Assembly (NCBI GenBank): GCA_030674185.1
Contig: JAPXFY010000031.1
Span: 42,413,949 to 42,477,948 of the forward strand
Length of the DNA stretch: 64,000 bases
DNA from: Monoplex corrugatus
Lineage: Eukaryota > Mollusca > Gastropoda > Littorinimorpha > Ranellidae
Direction of reading: 5' to 3'
Position numbers and translations under genes: made by a program. The notes under the pieces are model-generated. The model had not been told where the DNA came from and searched no databases. It saw nothing but the letters and a program-made list of their open reading frames with translations. Shown here piece after piece: positions 47,836 through 59,010 of this stretch. Each line of letters begins with the position of its first letter. Position 1 is the stretch's first letter.

Positions 47836-48190
47836 CTTTCAACCAATGTCACTAAATAGATCACGATATCAACATTTTTTTTACATTTATTACTGTTTAC
47901 TTTCACACATCACACATACAACATTTATAACCACGCACCTTCACATTAACGTCTTTTTTGGTTTGGTTTGGTTTGGTTTTCTCCTCCTTCATCTTCTTCT
48001 GCTCCTCTTCTTCTCCTTCTCCCCTTTTTCTTCTCTTCTTTTTCTATTCCTTTTTCCTCTCTTCCAGTTCCTCTTTCAACACCACTCTTATAGGCCTACT
48101 ACAAGTAAAACCGCCAACCACAAAGTGTAGGGAACATTTCTCCTCAGAAACAGAAACCAAACATCCAATGGGAAAGAACGCAGGTACAAC
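47836..48190. other. Unassigned pyrimidine-rich sequence
   Basis: CTTCTCCTT-rich tract at 47980-48070. No supported gene. Confidence 0.5.
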
Positions 48191-48191
48191 A

Positions 48192-48371
48192 GGATATCTA
48201 CTATTAACACAATATTGTCTCACAACTCTGGTTCACAGAATATTCAATATTAACACAACCTTGTCTCACAACTCTGATTCACAGAATATCTACTATTAAC
48301 ACTATCTTGTCTCACAACTCTGGTTCACAGAATATCCAATGTTAACACAATCTTGTCTCACAACTCTGGTT
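48192..48371. repeat. 46-bp tandem repeat, four copies
   Basis: The unit starts CACAGAATATCTACTATTAA and ends TTGTCTCACAACTCTGGTT. Four copies, the first partial. Confidence 0.93.
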
Positions 48372-48506
48372 CAATACCACCAAATACTTTTAACGTGGCA
48401 CTCGTGGAACTTCCCGAGTTTCAACATAATATTTATATTTTTCCCCCGAGCATCAGACAACCGGTCTGCTAAAAAAAAAAAAAAAAACGTTGTACCTATC
48501 TCTCTC

Positions 48507-48533
48507 CGTGACGTCACGGGAACAATGACGTCA
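48507..48533. promoter_or_regulatory. Twin palindromic cAMP-response elements
   Basis: TGACGTCA occurs at 48509-48516 and 48526-48533. The first is embedded in the palindrome CCGTGACGTCACGG. Both match the consensus for CREB/ATF-type bZIP factors. No adjacent gene or TATA box was assigned. Confidence 0.4.
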
Positions 48534-48730
48534 TCTGGATGACATATTGACTTCGCGTGTTTACATTCCGTATTTGGTCCATACATTACTCCATGCACCC
48601 GACACACACACAAAAAAAAACATGTGCACACATCACTGTGCACATGACAATTGCAGTATAACCATAGATACATACATGGACGCAACATAAACACAGTCCT
48701 TAGGTCGGCAGGTCCATGCAATACTGCATT

Positions 48731-49340
48731 ATAGTGAGACCTGGACTGTTTACAGCAGACACGCAAGGAAATTGAATCATTTTCACACCAAAAGCCTCAG
48801 AAAGATTCTCAATATCCGATGGCAAGAGAAAATCCCTGATACAGAAGTACTAGAGAGAGTCAATCTCCCGTCCATCCACACTTTACTTCAAAAGAGTCAA
48901 GTTCGCTGGGCTGGCCATGTGTACCGGATGTCTGACACCAGAATTCCGAAGCAACTCCTCTACGGGGAACTAGCGTCTGGCAAGAGAACAGTTGGAGGCC
49001 AGAGAAAACGGTTTAAAGACAGCATGAAGGCATCGCTACAGTCCCTCAACATAGACTGGGAGAATTGGGAAAACCTTGCCCTCGACCGTACAGTCTGGCG
49101 TAGAAGAATCGAAACCGGATGTACCACTTCAGAAGTGTCACGTATCCAATCTGCACAAGAAAAACGAGCTGCACGGAAAGCTAGGGCTGCAAACCCTTCA
49201 ACCACAGTAACCGACCACAGATGTCCAACCTGTGGACGTTACTTCCGTGCCCGGATCGGATTGATTAGTCACCTCCGGACACACTAACTCAAATCAACTT
49301 CATGAAGCCATGGTCATTGTCGACGACGACAGACGAACAC
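48731..49340 (+). mobile_element. 5'-truncated LINE 3' end (zinc-finger-tailed family)
   Basis: It enters within a LINE polymerase tail and ends after the stop at 49285-49287 with a short 3' region containing CGACGACGACAGACG. The 77-bp array lies on both sides, so it is an insertion into that array. I could not resolve the target duplication. Confidence 0.85.
48745..49287 (+). pseudogene. LINE polymerase C-terminal fragment with C2H2-like zinc finger
   Basis: Open from about 48745, and from the Met codon-equivalent TTG at 48772, to the stop at 49287. It reads SETWTVYSRHARKLNHFHTK, then RKILNIRWQEKIPDTEVLE, VRWAGHVYRMSDTRIPK and YGELASGKR. It ends with CPTCGRYFRARIGLISHLRTH, a CxxC-x12-H-x4-H nucleic-acid-binding finger at the extreme C-terminus. 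There are no stops, so the copy is young, but it lacks the endonuclease and polymerase catalytic core. It is the same family as the degraded copy at 24228-24720. Confidence 0.88.
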
Positions 49341-50059
49341 CACTATTGATATACATACACGGATGCAATATAACATAATGAGTTCATAATTTGCCATGTC
49401 AATACAATATTGCAGTATAGCCATAGATACATACATGGATACCACAGATACATACATAAATGTAATATAAACATTGTCCCTTCATAAATTGCCATGTCCA
49501 TACAACACTGCAGTATAGTCTTAGATACATACACGGATGCAATATACACATTGTCAGGTCATAGTTTGCAATGTCCATAAAAGATTGTATTATACGCATA
49601 TATACGTACATGGCTGTTGATGATATTAATTTCATAAGTTGCCATGTCCAACTCTATCGCAGTATAGCCATAGATACATGCATAGATGCAATACAGACAT
49701 TATCAGTTAAGCTGCCATGTCCATACAATATTGAAGTTTAGCTACTGATAAATGTAAGGATACAATATAAGCATAATCCGTTCCTATGTCGCCATGTCCA
49801 TATAATATTCTAGAATAGCCATAGATACGTGCATAGATGCAAAAAAGTCAGTTCATCAATTGCTATGTCCTTACAATATTGCAGTACAGCCATAGATACA
49901 TACATGGATGCAATATAAACAAGGTTCAAAAGTTGCCATGTCCATACAATATTGCAGTATACCCATATATGCATACATGGATGCAATATAAACATAGTGC
50001 AAAAGTTGGCGTATCAATATTATGCTGCAATATAGACATTGATACATACATATATATAT

Positions 50060-50063
50060 ATAC

Positions 50064-50154
<91 letters not shown>

Positions 50155-50205
50155 TGTGTGGTGGTCTTTGATTTAATGTCTATTCACTAAAGTGATTTTA
50201 GACAA

Positions 50206-50300
<95 letters not shown>
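50060..50300. repeat. (AT)n and two (GT)n microsatellites
   Basis: AT run, GT run to about 50160, then a second GT run at 50208-50300. The two GT runs share flanking ATTCxA and GTGATTTTAGA phrases, indicating a local duplication (the phrase recurs near 50318). Confidence 0.95.
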
Positions 50301-50303
<3 letters not shown>

Positions 50304-50694
50304 TGATAATTCTATTCAAGTGATTTTAGAAAATATGTTGTGTGGGTTGGTGTGGGGTGGTGTGTGTGGTTGTACGTGGTGTGTACGCAATAACCATTGT
50401 CAGTTCATAAAATGCCATGTCCATACAGTATTGCAGTATAACCATAGATATATTCATGGATGCAATCTAAATATAGTTCGTGAATTACTATGTCCATATG
50501 ATAGTGTAGTATAGATATAGATACAGGAATGCAATGTAAGCATTGTCAGTTCACAAGTTGCCATGTCCATGCAACATTGCAGGGCAGCTGTAGATACATA
50601 CATGGATGCAATATAAGCATTCTCAGTTCATAAAAGAACACGCTACAGATCATAACATCAAATAAGAACAAGAAAGCAGTAATAATAGTCTACA

Positions 50695-50797
50695 ATATAT
50701 CAGCAGCAGCAGCAGTAGCAGCAGCAGCAGCATCATCATCACCGTCGTCATCATCACCACCATCATCATCATCACCCTCATCATCTTCGTCATCATC
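50695..50797. repeat. (CAG)n and (CAT)n tail repeats
   Basis: CAG triplets followed by CAT/CAC triplets, at the 3' end of the RTE fragment to the right. Confidence 0.93.
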
Positions 50798-51577
50798 AAG
50801 TGCCCTGCCGCATGGCGTTGGCGATCATGAAAATCCATACGAATCTATCTTTTGTCAAGTGCTGCAAGTTCATCTCCCACTCTTCTTTGTGTCTTCATTA
50901 ACTCCACAAATCTGTCCAGTGTTTTCTCCCTGCGTCTATATCGTGCTCTTTTTCCCTCCAGCTTTCCTGTCGTAAACAGGTGCTCAAATTTCTCTTGCTC
51001 ATAAAATGTCCTATAATAATGTTGCTTGTCTTTTCCTTATCTTCTTTATTAATGTTCTTTCTTGTGTTTGCCTCTTTCAAGACTGTCTCGTCTGTTTTCT
51101 TCGCTATCCATGGAACTCTGAACATTCTTCTTAGGAACCACATCTCAGTTGCCTCAATTTTATTTTGACTTTGCGTGTTGACTGTCCACGCCTCACAAGA
51201 ACGCTCTTTTGGTGTGAATTGGTTGGCAATTGTTGGTAAGAACGCTTTTCATCTTCTTGGATGCTGTTTTAGCTTTGCCGATTCTGCTGGCTATTTCTGA
51301 TGTGCATCTTCGACTGGTGAGATGACCGTTCCCAGATATTTAAACTTATCAACTTGTCTCAAAGTTGTGTCATTTGCCGTTATTTTGCATAAGGGGATTT
51401 CTTGTTTGTTTGTTTTTTTACTGATTACCATGACTTCAGTCTTCTTGCTATTCAGTTCCAGCACTTAATTTTTTGCTATTTCTATTACATTCACAATATT
51501 TTGTAGGTCTTTCTCATTTTCTGCAATTAGCGCGGTGTCATCTGCGTAACAAATGTTGTTTCGTTTTTAAGTTCAAA
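50798..51577 (-). mobile_element. BovB-like RTE LINE 3' fragment
   Basis: The minus strand begins at motif C (NNICYADDTALIAENEKDL, near 51560), continues with DKFKYLGTVIS, and then MWFLRRMFRVPWIAKKTDE (near 51120), ending with the shared 3' terminus and (TGA)n tail. Truncation at motif C is 5' truncation typical of LINEs. Several stops. The MITE-like element starts immediately upstream. Confidence 0.85.
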
Positions 51578-51581
51578 CATA

Positions 51582-52166
51582 TGTGACCCGTTTTAATAAA
51601 ATGAGTCCTAAGGTGAAAATAAAAGATTTTAGGATATTATGATTTTCAAAATGTCCAGATTATTAACTTTCTTTTCATATGAAATTTATTATTCTATTCC
51701 TAAAAATAAGGAAGTTATGGGTGTTTGAAGTTTGTAACATAGCAAACAGCCATTTTGAGAAAATCAAGTTTTAACATTTTCGCCTCTTCAGTGAAGTTTT
51801 ACCTTAGCAACAGGTATTTCTACTTCACCAATCTTTACCATATTTTGTACCATGGTAAAACACATCATGCCACAATAGCACACAAGCATTGGTGTGAAAA
51901 TCTACTGTAATTGTCTTGTTATTTAAGTTTATATATCCCTTTTTCTGACACAAAAGGCATGCCGTTATCTGGTTAAAACGCATTTTAAATACATTTTCCG
52001 GTTGAATTATAAAGTGCTGAGTGCAATGTACATGTAATTTAAAGATTAAACATTCCATTTTTGACGAAAAGTAAAAATTGACAAAGTCGACCCATCACAC
52101 TTTTTCCGGGCCTCTACGCTTTTCGCTGCCTGCGAGTTAGGACTCATTTCGTGAAAACGGGGCACA
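51582..52166. mobile_element. 585-bp MITE-like element with inverted ends and TA duplication
   Basis: The left end reads TGTGACCCGTTTTAATAAAA and continues TGAGTCCTAA. The right end, reverse-complemented, reads TGTGCCCCGTTTTCACGAAA and continues TGAGTCCTAA. That is about 30 bases with four differences. TA flanks both ends (51580-51581 and 52167-52168). No transposase is encoded and the interior is AT-rich, as for a non-autonomous TA-targeting element. The ends do not resemble those of the intact transposon at 33508. Confidence 0.75.
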
Positions 52167-52168
52167 TA

Positions 52169-52905
52169 TGATATTTGCCAGGAAATTTTCCCCCAGCTCT
52201 TTCATGGTACAACGTTTGTTGTGCACAAAATATGGAATCATATCAGTGCTTTGACTAACGGAAGAAGATAAAAAGACAAAGAGACAGACAGAAAAAGAAA
52301 AACACAGAAAGTAAACGGTAAAGAAAAACACTGAAAACTAAAGGGAAGTGCTTTCTAACATCGATTGTTTTGAAAAACAGCTTAGGCAAACATGAAACAA
52401 AGAAAGAAAGACACACAGAAAACAAGAAACAAAGCAACCAAGAAAGAAAACAGTACACGAAAACAATGAAAACATAATGAAAGTGATCCCTTTAATCTGA
52501 ATGATCTAAAGAAACAAAAAGCAGCTTGCACAACCGTGACACGAAAAAACGATAGTTGGAATGATTTGATAATGTTATTCTTTTCTAGTAGAATGGTGAT
52601 GAGAGAATTGGTGGTGTAAGGGTCGTAGTGTTTTACTTTGCTTTACTTTCACTACCATATCAAGGAGTAACCTGAATAATTCATCACAATAATCAAAGAC
52701 GATGTTATCAAGACCAATCAAATTGTGAACTCCGTGACTTCTGTTGTGAAAAATATCATATTGCTGTCACTTCATAGAAACCAGTCACGTTGTCGAGTCT
52801 CTGACCTTTGGTAAAAAAGAAACAAGAAATTCTCTAAACATTTCACTGTCGCCTTTTACATAAACCGGTTGCATCGTGAACTTTGACCTTTATGTCACGA
52901 GACGA
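52169..52905. other. Unassigned sequence, partly purine-rich
   Basis: 52258-52460 is rich in AAAGAAAGA/ACAGAAAG on this strand. No supported gene. Confidence 0.5.
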
Positions 52906-52938
52906 CCTGGACTTAAGAGATATCTCTTTAAGTTCAGG
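52906..52938. repeat. Near-perfect palindrome
   Basis: Arms CCTGGACTTAAGAGAT and ATCTCTTTAAGTTCAGG are complementary apart from one mismatch and a one-base indel. Another GACTTAAAGAGATGG follows at about 52949, so a three-part repeat is present. Confidence 0.7.
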
Positions 52939-53128
52939 TTAGCCCATGACTTAAAGAGATGGAAAAACTCAAGTGCCGATAACGCGAAAAGTGAACAGTT
53001 AATACTCACAGCTTCAATGATAAGGACCTACCACCACCACCACCACCGCCCCCAGCACCACACCCACACACATGTACAGACACAAGCAAACCTCTAACTT
53101 ATAAGCTAGAGCGGAATACGTTAGGACT

Positions 53129-53530
53129 TCAGCGTCTATCCGTCTCTGGAGATGATCTTGGTTTTGATGTTGGATGATGACAACGTCTATCAATCTCTGG
53201 TGATTATCTTGGTTTTGATACTGGATCAAAGCATTGTGTCCATCAGGACACAACCAGGCTATTCTCCTGCACTGATGGGACGATGGCTCCAGATGAATAT
53301 ACAAGAAGTATGAGGTCTTGGCTATTTGTTTCTCCCGACCTAGACGTTAATTTTACTGTTGTTGCTCCATCTTTCTTCATATCTATGTCACTGCCCCCAA
53401 GCTGTTTATATTGGCCTCATACTCACCACTACACCCATGTGTTTTTGATGCTCCATCTTGCCTCATAACTATGTCACTGCCCTCATGCTGCTGATATTGG
53501 CCTTAATCCCACCACTACACCCACAAAAAC
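53129..53530. repeat. Two short tandem duplications
   Basis: One unit of about 51 bases is doubled at 53129-53225 (CTCTGGWGATKATCTTGGTT in both). One unit of about 86 bases is doubled at 53361-53530 (GCTCCATCTT, ATGTCACTGCC, CCACTACACCCA in both). Confidence 0.7.
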
Positions 53531-53996
53531 ATGTCACCACGAGAGCAGAGAATGAAGTGCCACAGAATCTGGCCAGACTTTTACAGAAACATGTATGTAG
53601 TTCACAAAGAGACGGGTGCAAATTTGTAACCAACTGGGTTTTGTCAAGGGCACACAAAAGGAACAAATACACAAAGCTTAGAAATAAAAACAACTACAAC
53701 AGAACTTCCTGATGTTCCGCTGAGCGGATAAAACGACTGAAATGAAATCATCAATTTTTGTGGATTGTTAATATGCAATGACTTAAGAGAAGTGAGATGA
53801 GTTCTACAAAGTAAACGTCGTCATGCCATATTACTGTTGTTTTAATCTGAGGAGGGTCTGAGGCCGAAATAATTATTGGAAATGAACGAACTCTGGTGCA
53901 CTTGATCTTTTGGGATGGGTTCAAAGTGTATATACATAATCAGGTATGATTATTTTATCAAACACAAAATGTCTACATAAATCATTTTGTTATGTC
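53531..53996. other. Unassigned sequence
   Basis: An 84-residue frame ending at 53712 is not recognised and has no splice support. Confidence 0.4.
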
Positions 53997-53997
53997 A

Positions 53998-54235
53998 TAT
54001 CATCATCATCATCATCATCATCATGTGCCCTGCTGCATGGCGTTGGCGGTCAGGCCCTCCACACGAATCTATCCCCTGTCGCTGCAAGTACATCTTCCAC
54101 CCTCTCTGTCCTCAGCCACCCTGCAAGTTCGTCCAATATTTTCTCCCTGGGTCTACCTGGTGTTCTCTTTCCCTCCGCTTTCCTGTTGTGACCAGGTGCT
54201 CTAATTCCCCTTTCCTCATAAAATGTCACATCGTT
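53998..54235 (-). mobile_element. BovB-like RTE 3' end
   Basis: The minus strand reads RTPGRPREKILDELAGWLRTE and then VEDVLAATGDR, ending in the (TGA)n tail at 54000-54024. Only the last ~75 codons are present. Confidence 0.88.
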
Positions 54236-55518
54236 CAGTTTTATTAAAAACACTTGAAATATCTGTGCATAGATCACTGTGTTGTTTCAGGTCATCAAAC
54301 TTTATCAGACACAATGAAGCTGCTTACATAAATCATCGTGTTTTTCAAAAGTTTAGAATTTAAAGTTTAGAGTTTGTTTAAGAAGAATTCATTGCACTTA
54401 CACAGTTCCATATGCGCTCAATCCAAATCTGCCAGCAATTATCCGGCAGACAGTCTGAGTGTGTCATCTGAATATGATCAACAATGTGTGTAGAATCAGT
54501 GTATATGTAATGTCAGCAAGATCTGATTCTAGAAACACTGATATCTGATGCAAATGTTACAAGACTAAAAACATCTGATAAACGTGCATTGGAACAATCT
54601 AATAAAAGTGCATTAAAAGCTTCAACTGACAAATTCTGAATATTTAGCGATACATGAAGAGATTCAATTACATAATCACAAACAGTACGACTTCTACAAG
54701 CATTTAGCCGCATATTCCTGTTTTATCATTCTTACCAATGTATTATAAACAACGTGCTTCACAACTACCTAATAATCAAACCTAAAACTATTCGATCTGT
54801 TTTATCCTTTCAATACTTCTCAGGTAGTTTGCTAAAAACTTACCCAAACACATCACTTGCAGGCATTCTGGAAAGCCATCGGTGTAGACTCCAGGTTTTT
54901 ACTTTTCTGAAGAGCACAACATTTGAACGAAAACAGAAGGCATTTTCATCAGCACATTGCCTGTTTTCATACTGCGCCATACACACGCCATGCCTGAACT
55001 GTAAACAAAAGCCCTGGACAAAAAGTTCGCAGTTTGTGTAGTCAGGTTTCTCGTATGAGCAGAACGTAAAACCTGAAGAGACAAGACTAGAAACGAAATA
55101 CATTCTGAGAAATGATTGGAAGAACACCTGTCAAACATTGCATGACACAACAGGGGATCAAATTTTCTGGCCACCTGACCAAGGTGCCGGTCAACCAACC
55201 TTCACACTTTGGCATCGTCAGCTGGCTATTTGACCTACTTCCCTGCAGACGTGCCAGCTGCCACTGACTACTTTCCGTGGAAAACGTGCATTTTTAGGCC
55301 ACTTTGAATTAATTTTCACAGGCGCCCGAAATGACTATCATCAACATGTAGGGTATGGTTAGAAAGGTAATTTAATCATCTTTTAGGATATCTACAGTAT
55401 AAGGTTTGTTCAGACACGCTTTGAGGTTATTTGTGCAATGAAATATCATGGTTGAGGAGCATTTCAGACAAGCATTTCATCCATTCAGCAGATGTAAACA
55501 AAACAGAAAAAAGAGACA
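54236..55518. other. Unassigned AT-rich sequence
   Basis: Frames at 54754-55041 (+) and 54840-55198 (-) overlap and lack splice or family support. Nothing recognised. Confidence 0.45.
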
Positions 55519-55519
55519 C

Positions 55520-55868
55520 CAATTAATAATAATAATAATAATAATATAATTACAATATTTATATAGCGCAAAATCTTGATAGAAATCAAATCTAAGCGCT
55601 GAACATACATATACGCACGCACGCACACACACGCACACACATACTCACACATGGCTATAAATGGGGAAAAAGAATAAAAGCAATGGAAAATTATAGAGAG
55701 CATATTATATACAAACATATATTACAATGTGATTCCACTCCGAGCGGAGACAGGCTACAGAGGGGGATGAGTGAGGTCAGGATTTCATGCAGAGGAGAAA
55801 AGGTGAGTTTTGAGAGTGGACTTGAAGGAGACAAAAGTAGGTTGCTGACGGACTGAGAGAGGAAGTTC
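55520..55868 (-). mobile_element. 5'-truncated L2-like LINE 3' end
   Basis: Same 3' end as at 15912-16310, with (ATT)n tail, AGCGCT block, internal CA tract and the segment encoding LLLSPSSPLSKLTFS. Truncated at about 55868. Confidence 0.88.
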
Positions 55869-56160
55869 TTCATGACTTGTATCATCTGATCAGAAGCTCA
55901 GAAAAGTACACACACACACACACAAAAATTCCACAATCCTGAGTGAACAGCGACATCGCGCATTCGCAGGGCGCTCCATTTTGCCTTTGTTTCAGTGAAG
56001 CACGCGGTTTGGGTGACGTTGTTCTCACACCCGAAAAATTCTTCAAATAGACTTTTTACTCGGGAAATCACACTCACAGTATTTAGAAATGGTTACTTGA
56101 TACTATAATAGAGGTTGTTACCCTTAGACCGTAACTGGCTTCACCTAGGAATTTTCTAAC
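55869..56160. other. Unassigned, CpG-containing sequence
   Basis: CGCGCATTCGCAGGGCGCTCC near 55957-55977 is GC-rich for this window. No gene was assigned. Confidence 0.4.
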
Positions 56161-56165
56161 GCAAG

Positions 56166-56275
56166 ACGCTAGAATCCTAGCGTTACGTTGTCAGCGGCGA
56201 GCTTGCTGAACGCTATACCCCTAGCGTTCCGGCGCCTGGGGTTCTCCGCGAGAACGCTAGCGGACTAGCGTTACG
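56166..56275. repeat. Cluster of CTAGCGTT/AACGCTAG hairpins
   Basis: ACGCTAG at 56166 pairs with CTAGCGT at 56177. CTAGCGTTC at 56221 pairs with GAACGCTAG at 56252. AACGCTAG at 56253 also pairs with CTAGCGTT at 56265 over a four-base loop. AACGCTA at 56209 is a further copy. The block is GC-rich against AT-rich flanks. Confidence 0.75.
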
Positions 56276-56424
56276 ATGTGAAAAAGTCCAAGCCAATAGT
56301 ACCAGATTCTAGGTCTTCCAAACCAGAGGAAAACTGTGGTGGTATTGAATAGATGGAGTGGCAGACACTCCTCATCTACAACATGACGCAGCACCAGGCT
56401 TCCGGTCCAGTTGCAGACCAACAG
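56276..56424. other. Short unassigned sequence before the pyrimidine tract
   Basis: No gene seen. ATG frames that begin here run only into the TTC repeat. Confidence 0.5.
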
Positions 56425-57752
56425 TTTTCTTCTTCTTCTTCTTCTTCTTTTTCTTCTTCTTTCTTCTGTCTCTTCTTCTTTCTCTTCTTCTTCTTCTTCT
56501 TCTTCTTCTTCTTCTTCTTCTTCTTCTTCTTCTTCTTCGCATTCTTCTTCTTCTTCTTCGCATTCTTCTTCACATTTCTTCTTCTTCTTCTTCTTCGTTT
56601 TCTTCTTCTTCTTCTTCTTCTTCGCATTCTTCTTCTTCTTCGCATTCTTCATCTTCTTCGCATTCTTCTTCTTCTTCTTCTTCGCATTCTTCTTCTTCTT
56701 CGCATTCTTCTTCTTCTTCTTCGCATTCTTCTTCGCATTCTTCTTCTTCGCATTCTTCTTCGCATTCTTCTTCGCATTCTTCTTCTTTCGCATTCTTCTT
56801 CTTCTTCTTCGCATTCTTCTTCTTCTTCGCATTCTTCTTCTTCTTCGCATTCTTCTTCGCATTCTTCTTCTTCTTCGCATTCTCCTTCGCATTCTTCTTC
56901 GCATTCTTCTTCACATTCTTCTTCGCATTCTTCGCATTCTTCTTCGCATCTTCGCATTCTTCTTCGCATTCTTCTTCGCATTCTTCTTCTTCGCATTCTT
57001 CTTCGCATTCTTCTTCACATTCTTCTTCTTCTTCGCATTCTTCTTCTTCTTCGCATTCTTCTTCTTTTTCTTCTTTTTCGCATTCTTCTTCTTCTTCGCA
57101 TTCTTCTTCCTCTTCGCATTCTTCTTCGCATTCTTATTCTTCTTCGCATTCTTCTTCTTCTTCGCATTCTTCTTCTTCTTCGCATTCTTCTTCTTCTTCG
57201 CATTCTTCTTCGCATTCTTATTCTTCTTCGCTTTCTTCTTCTTCTTCTTCTTCGCATTCTTCTTCGCATTCTTCTTCTTCTTTCGCATTCTTCTTCGCAT
57301 TCTTCTTCTTCTTCGCATTCTTCTTCTTGCATTCTTCTTCTTCTTTGCATTCTTCTTCTTCTTCGTCATTCTTCTTCTTCGCATTTCTTCTTCGCATTCT
57401 TCTTCTTCTTCGCATTCTTCTTCTTCGCATTCTTCGCATTCTTCTTCTTCGCATTCTTCATCTTCCTTCTCCTCCTCCTCCTCCTCCTCTTCTTCTTCTT
57501 CTTCTTTTTCGTTGTCTTCTTCTTTTTCGTCTTCCTCTTTTCTTCTTCTTCTTCTTCTTTCTCCTCCTCCTCCTCCTCCTCGTCCTCCTCCTGTTCTTCT
57601 TCTTCCTCTTCTTCTTCTTCTTTCTTCTTCTTTCTTCTTCTTCTTTTTCTTCTTCTTCTTCTTCTTCTTCGCATTCTTCTTCTCTTCTTCTCTCTTTCTT
57701 TCTTTCTTCTTTCTTTTTCTTCTTCTTCTTCTTCTCTTCTTCTTCTTCTTCT
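56425..57752. repeat. 1.3-kb TTC-based polypyrimidine tract with GCATTC interruptions
   Basis: Nearly all bases are C or T in TTC/CTT triplets, broken at 12-21 base intervals by GCA to give TTCGCATTC. The right part has CTC-rich and TTTC-rich patches. Spacing stays mostly a multiple of three, so all frames stay open on both strands, giving poly-Ser/Phe/Leu or poly-Lys/Arg/Glu; these are not genes. Confidence 0.97.
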
Positions 57753-57783
57753 TAGTAGTAGTAGTAGTAGTAGTAGTAATATG

Positions 57784-57840
<57 letters not shown>

Positions 57841-58030
57841 GCAGCAGTATTAGTAATGGTGGTGGTGGTGGTGGTGGTGGTGGTAGTACGTCATTATCAT
57901 TATTATTATCATAATATTTGATCATTATTATTATCATTTAGGATCATCATTGTCATCATCATCATCATTATTATCAACATCATCATCATTATCATTATTA
58001 TTATTAGTGTTGTTGTTATTGTTGTTGTTT
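57753..58030. repeat. TAG, TAA, GTG, ATT/ATC trinucleotide repeats
   Basis: Six successive trinucleotide tracts with different units. Confidence 0.95.
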
Positions 58031-58329
58031 CAAATGGTTTCATAATGTGAAAACGTGCTCAAAAGTGTAATGCAAATGACTTCTATAAAAAAAAAATCTT
58101 ACAAATTCTGACATACTAATTTTAAACCTTGTTCATGAAATCAACAATGGAACAAAGTAACAAAATAGATCGGTTCTATTGGTTTAATCCCGAATAGTTT
58201 TGTGACGATGGCGAAATCCTCATTATCAATGCCAACTGGTTATCTCAACTCCTTATCTTTTCTCATCAATGATTATCTTATTCGGAGACGTAAAAAAATT
58301 CATCCGAGAGTGGGGGTGAGAGGGGGCTT

Positions 58330-59010
58330 AACAGAACGGCGTAACAAACTGATGTGTAAAAACATCAGATGCCATTCTAACTGTTTCTGTGATAAGTTGA
58401 GGAAAAAAAACAGAAGATGTCAATATAATTGTTTTAGCTGTCAGAAGTGTACAAAGAGCCGATGACATTATAACCGTTCGAACAGTAAGGAGTGTAAAAC
58501 CTTCAGATGCCATGCCAACTGTTTTACCTGTAACAGGTATAAAAAGAGCAGATGTCATTCTTACTGTTCTGTCAGAATTGTACAAAAAGCAGATGTCATT
58601 CTAACTGCTCTAACTGTCTGAAGTGTAAAATCAGGTGGTATCAATCCCAATAACTGTTCTGTCAAAAGCGTAAAAACAGCAGTTATCTATCTAATTAACT
58701 GTTGTAAGTGTCAGAAGTGTAAAAACAGCAGTTATCTATCTAATTAACTGTTGTAAATGTCAGAAGTATAAAAACAGCAGGCATCAATCTAAGTAACTGC
58801 TGTAAATGTCAGAAGTATAAAAACAGCAGGCATCAATCTAAGTAACTGCTGTAAATGTCAGAAGTATAAAAACAGCAGGCACCAATCTAAGAAATGTTGT
58901 AGCTTTGAGAAGTGTACAAACAGCAGGCATCAATCTAAATAACTGCTCTAACTGTCAGAAGTATAAAAACAACAGTTATCAATGTAAGTAACTGTTGTAA
59001 GTGTCAGTAG
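58330..59010. repeat. Outlying patch of the 49-bp minisatellite family
   Basis: About 14 diverged units with GTCAGAAGTGTAAAAACAGC and CTAACTGTTGTAA phrases, the same family as 37871-47835 but about 10.5 kb away. Confidence 0.88.

Larger units (their letters stand above)
48641..50640. repeat. About 77-bp tandem array, interrupted
   Basis: The unit contains TTGCCATGTCCATACAATAT, TGCAGTATAGCCATAGATAC, ATACATGGATGCAATATAAA and CATTGTCAGTTCATAAA. About a dozen diverged copies, split by a LINE 3' end (48731-49340) and by AT/GT microsatellites (50046-50300). Confidence 0.85.

Noticed and set aside
56353..57921. 522-residue Ser/Phe/Leu frame and Lys/Arg/Glu frames opposite
   Set aside because: Low-complexity TTC tract, open in every frame.
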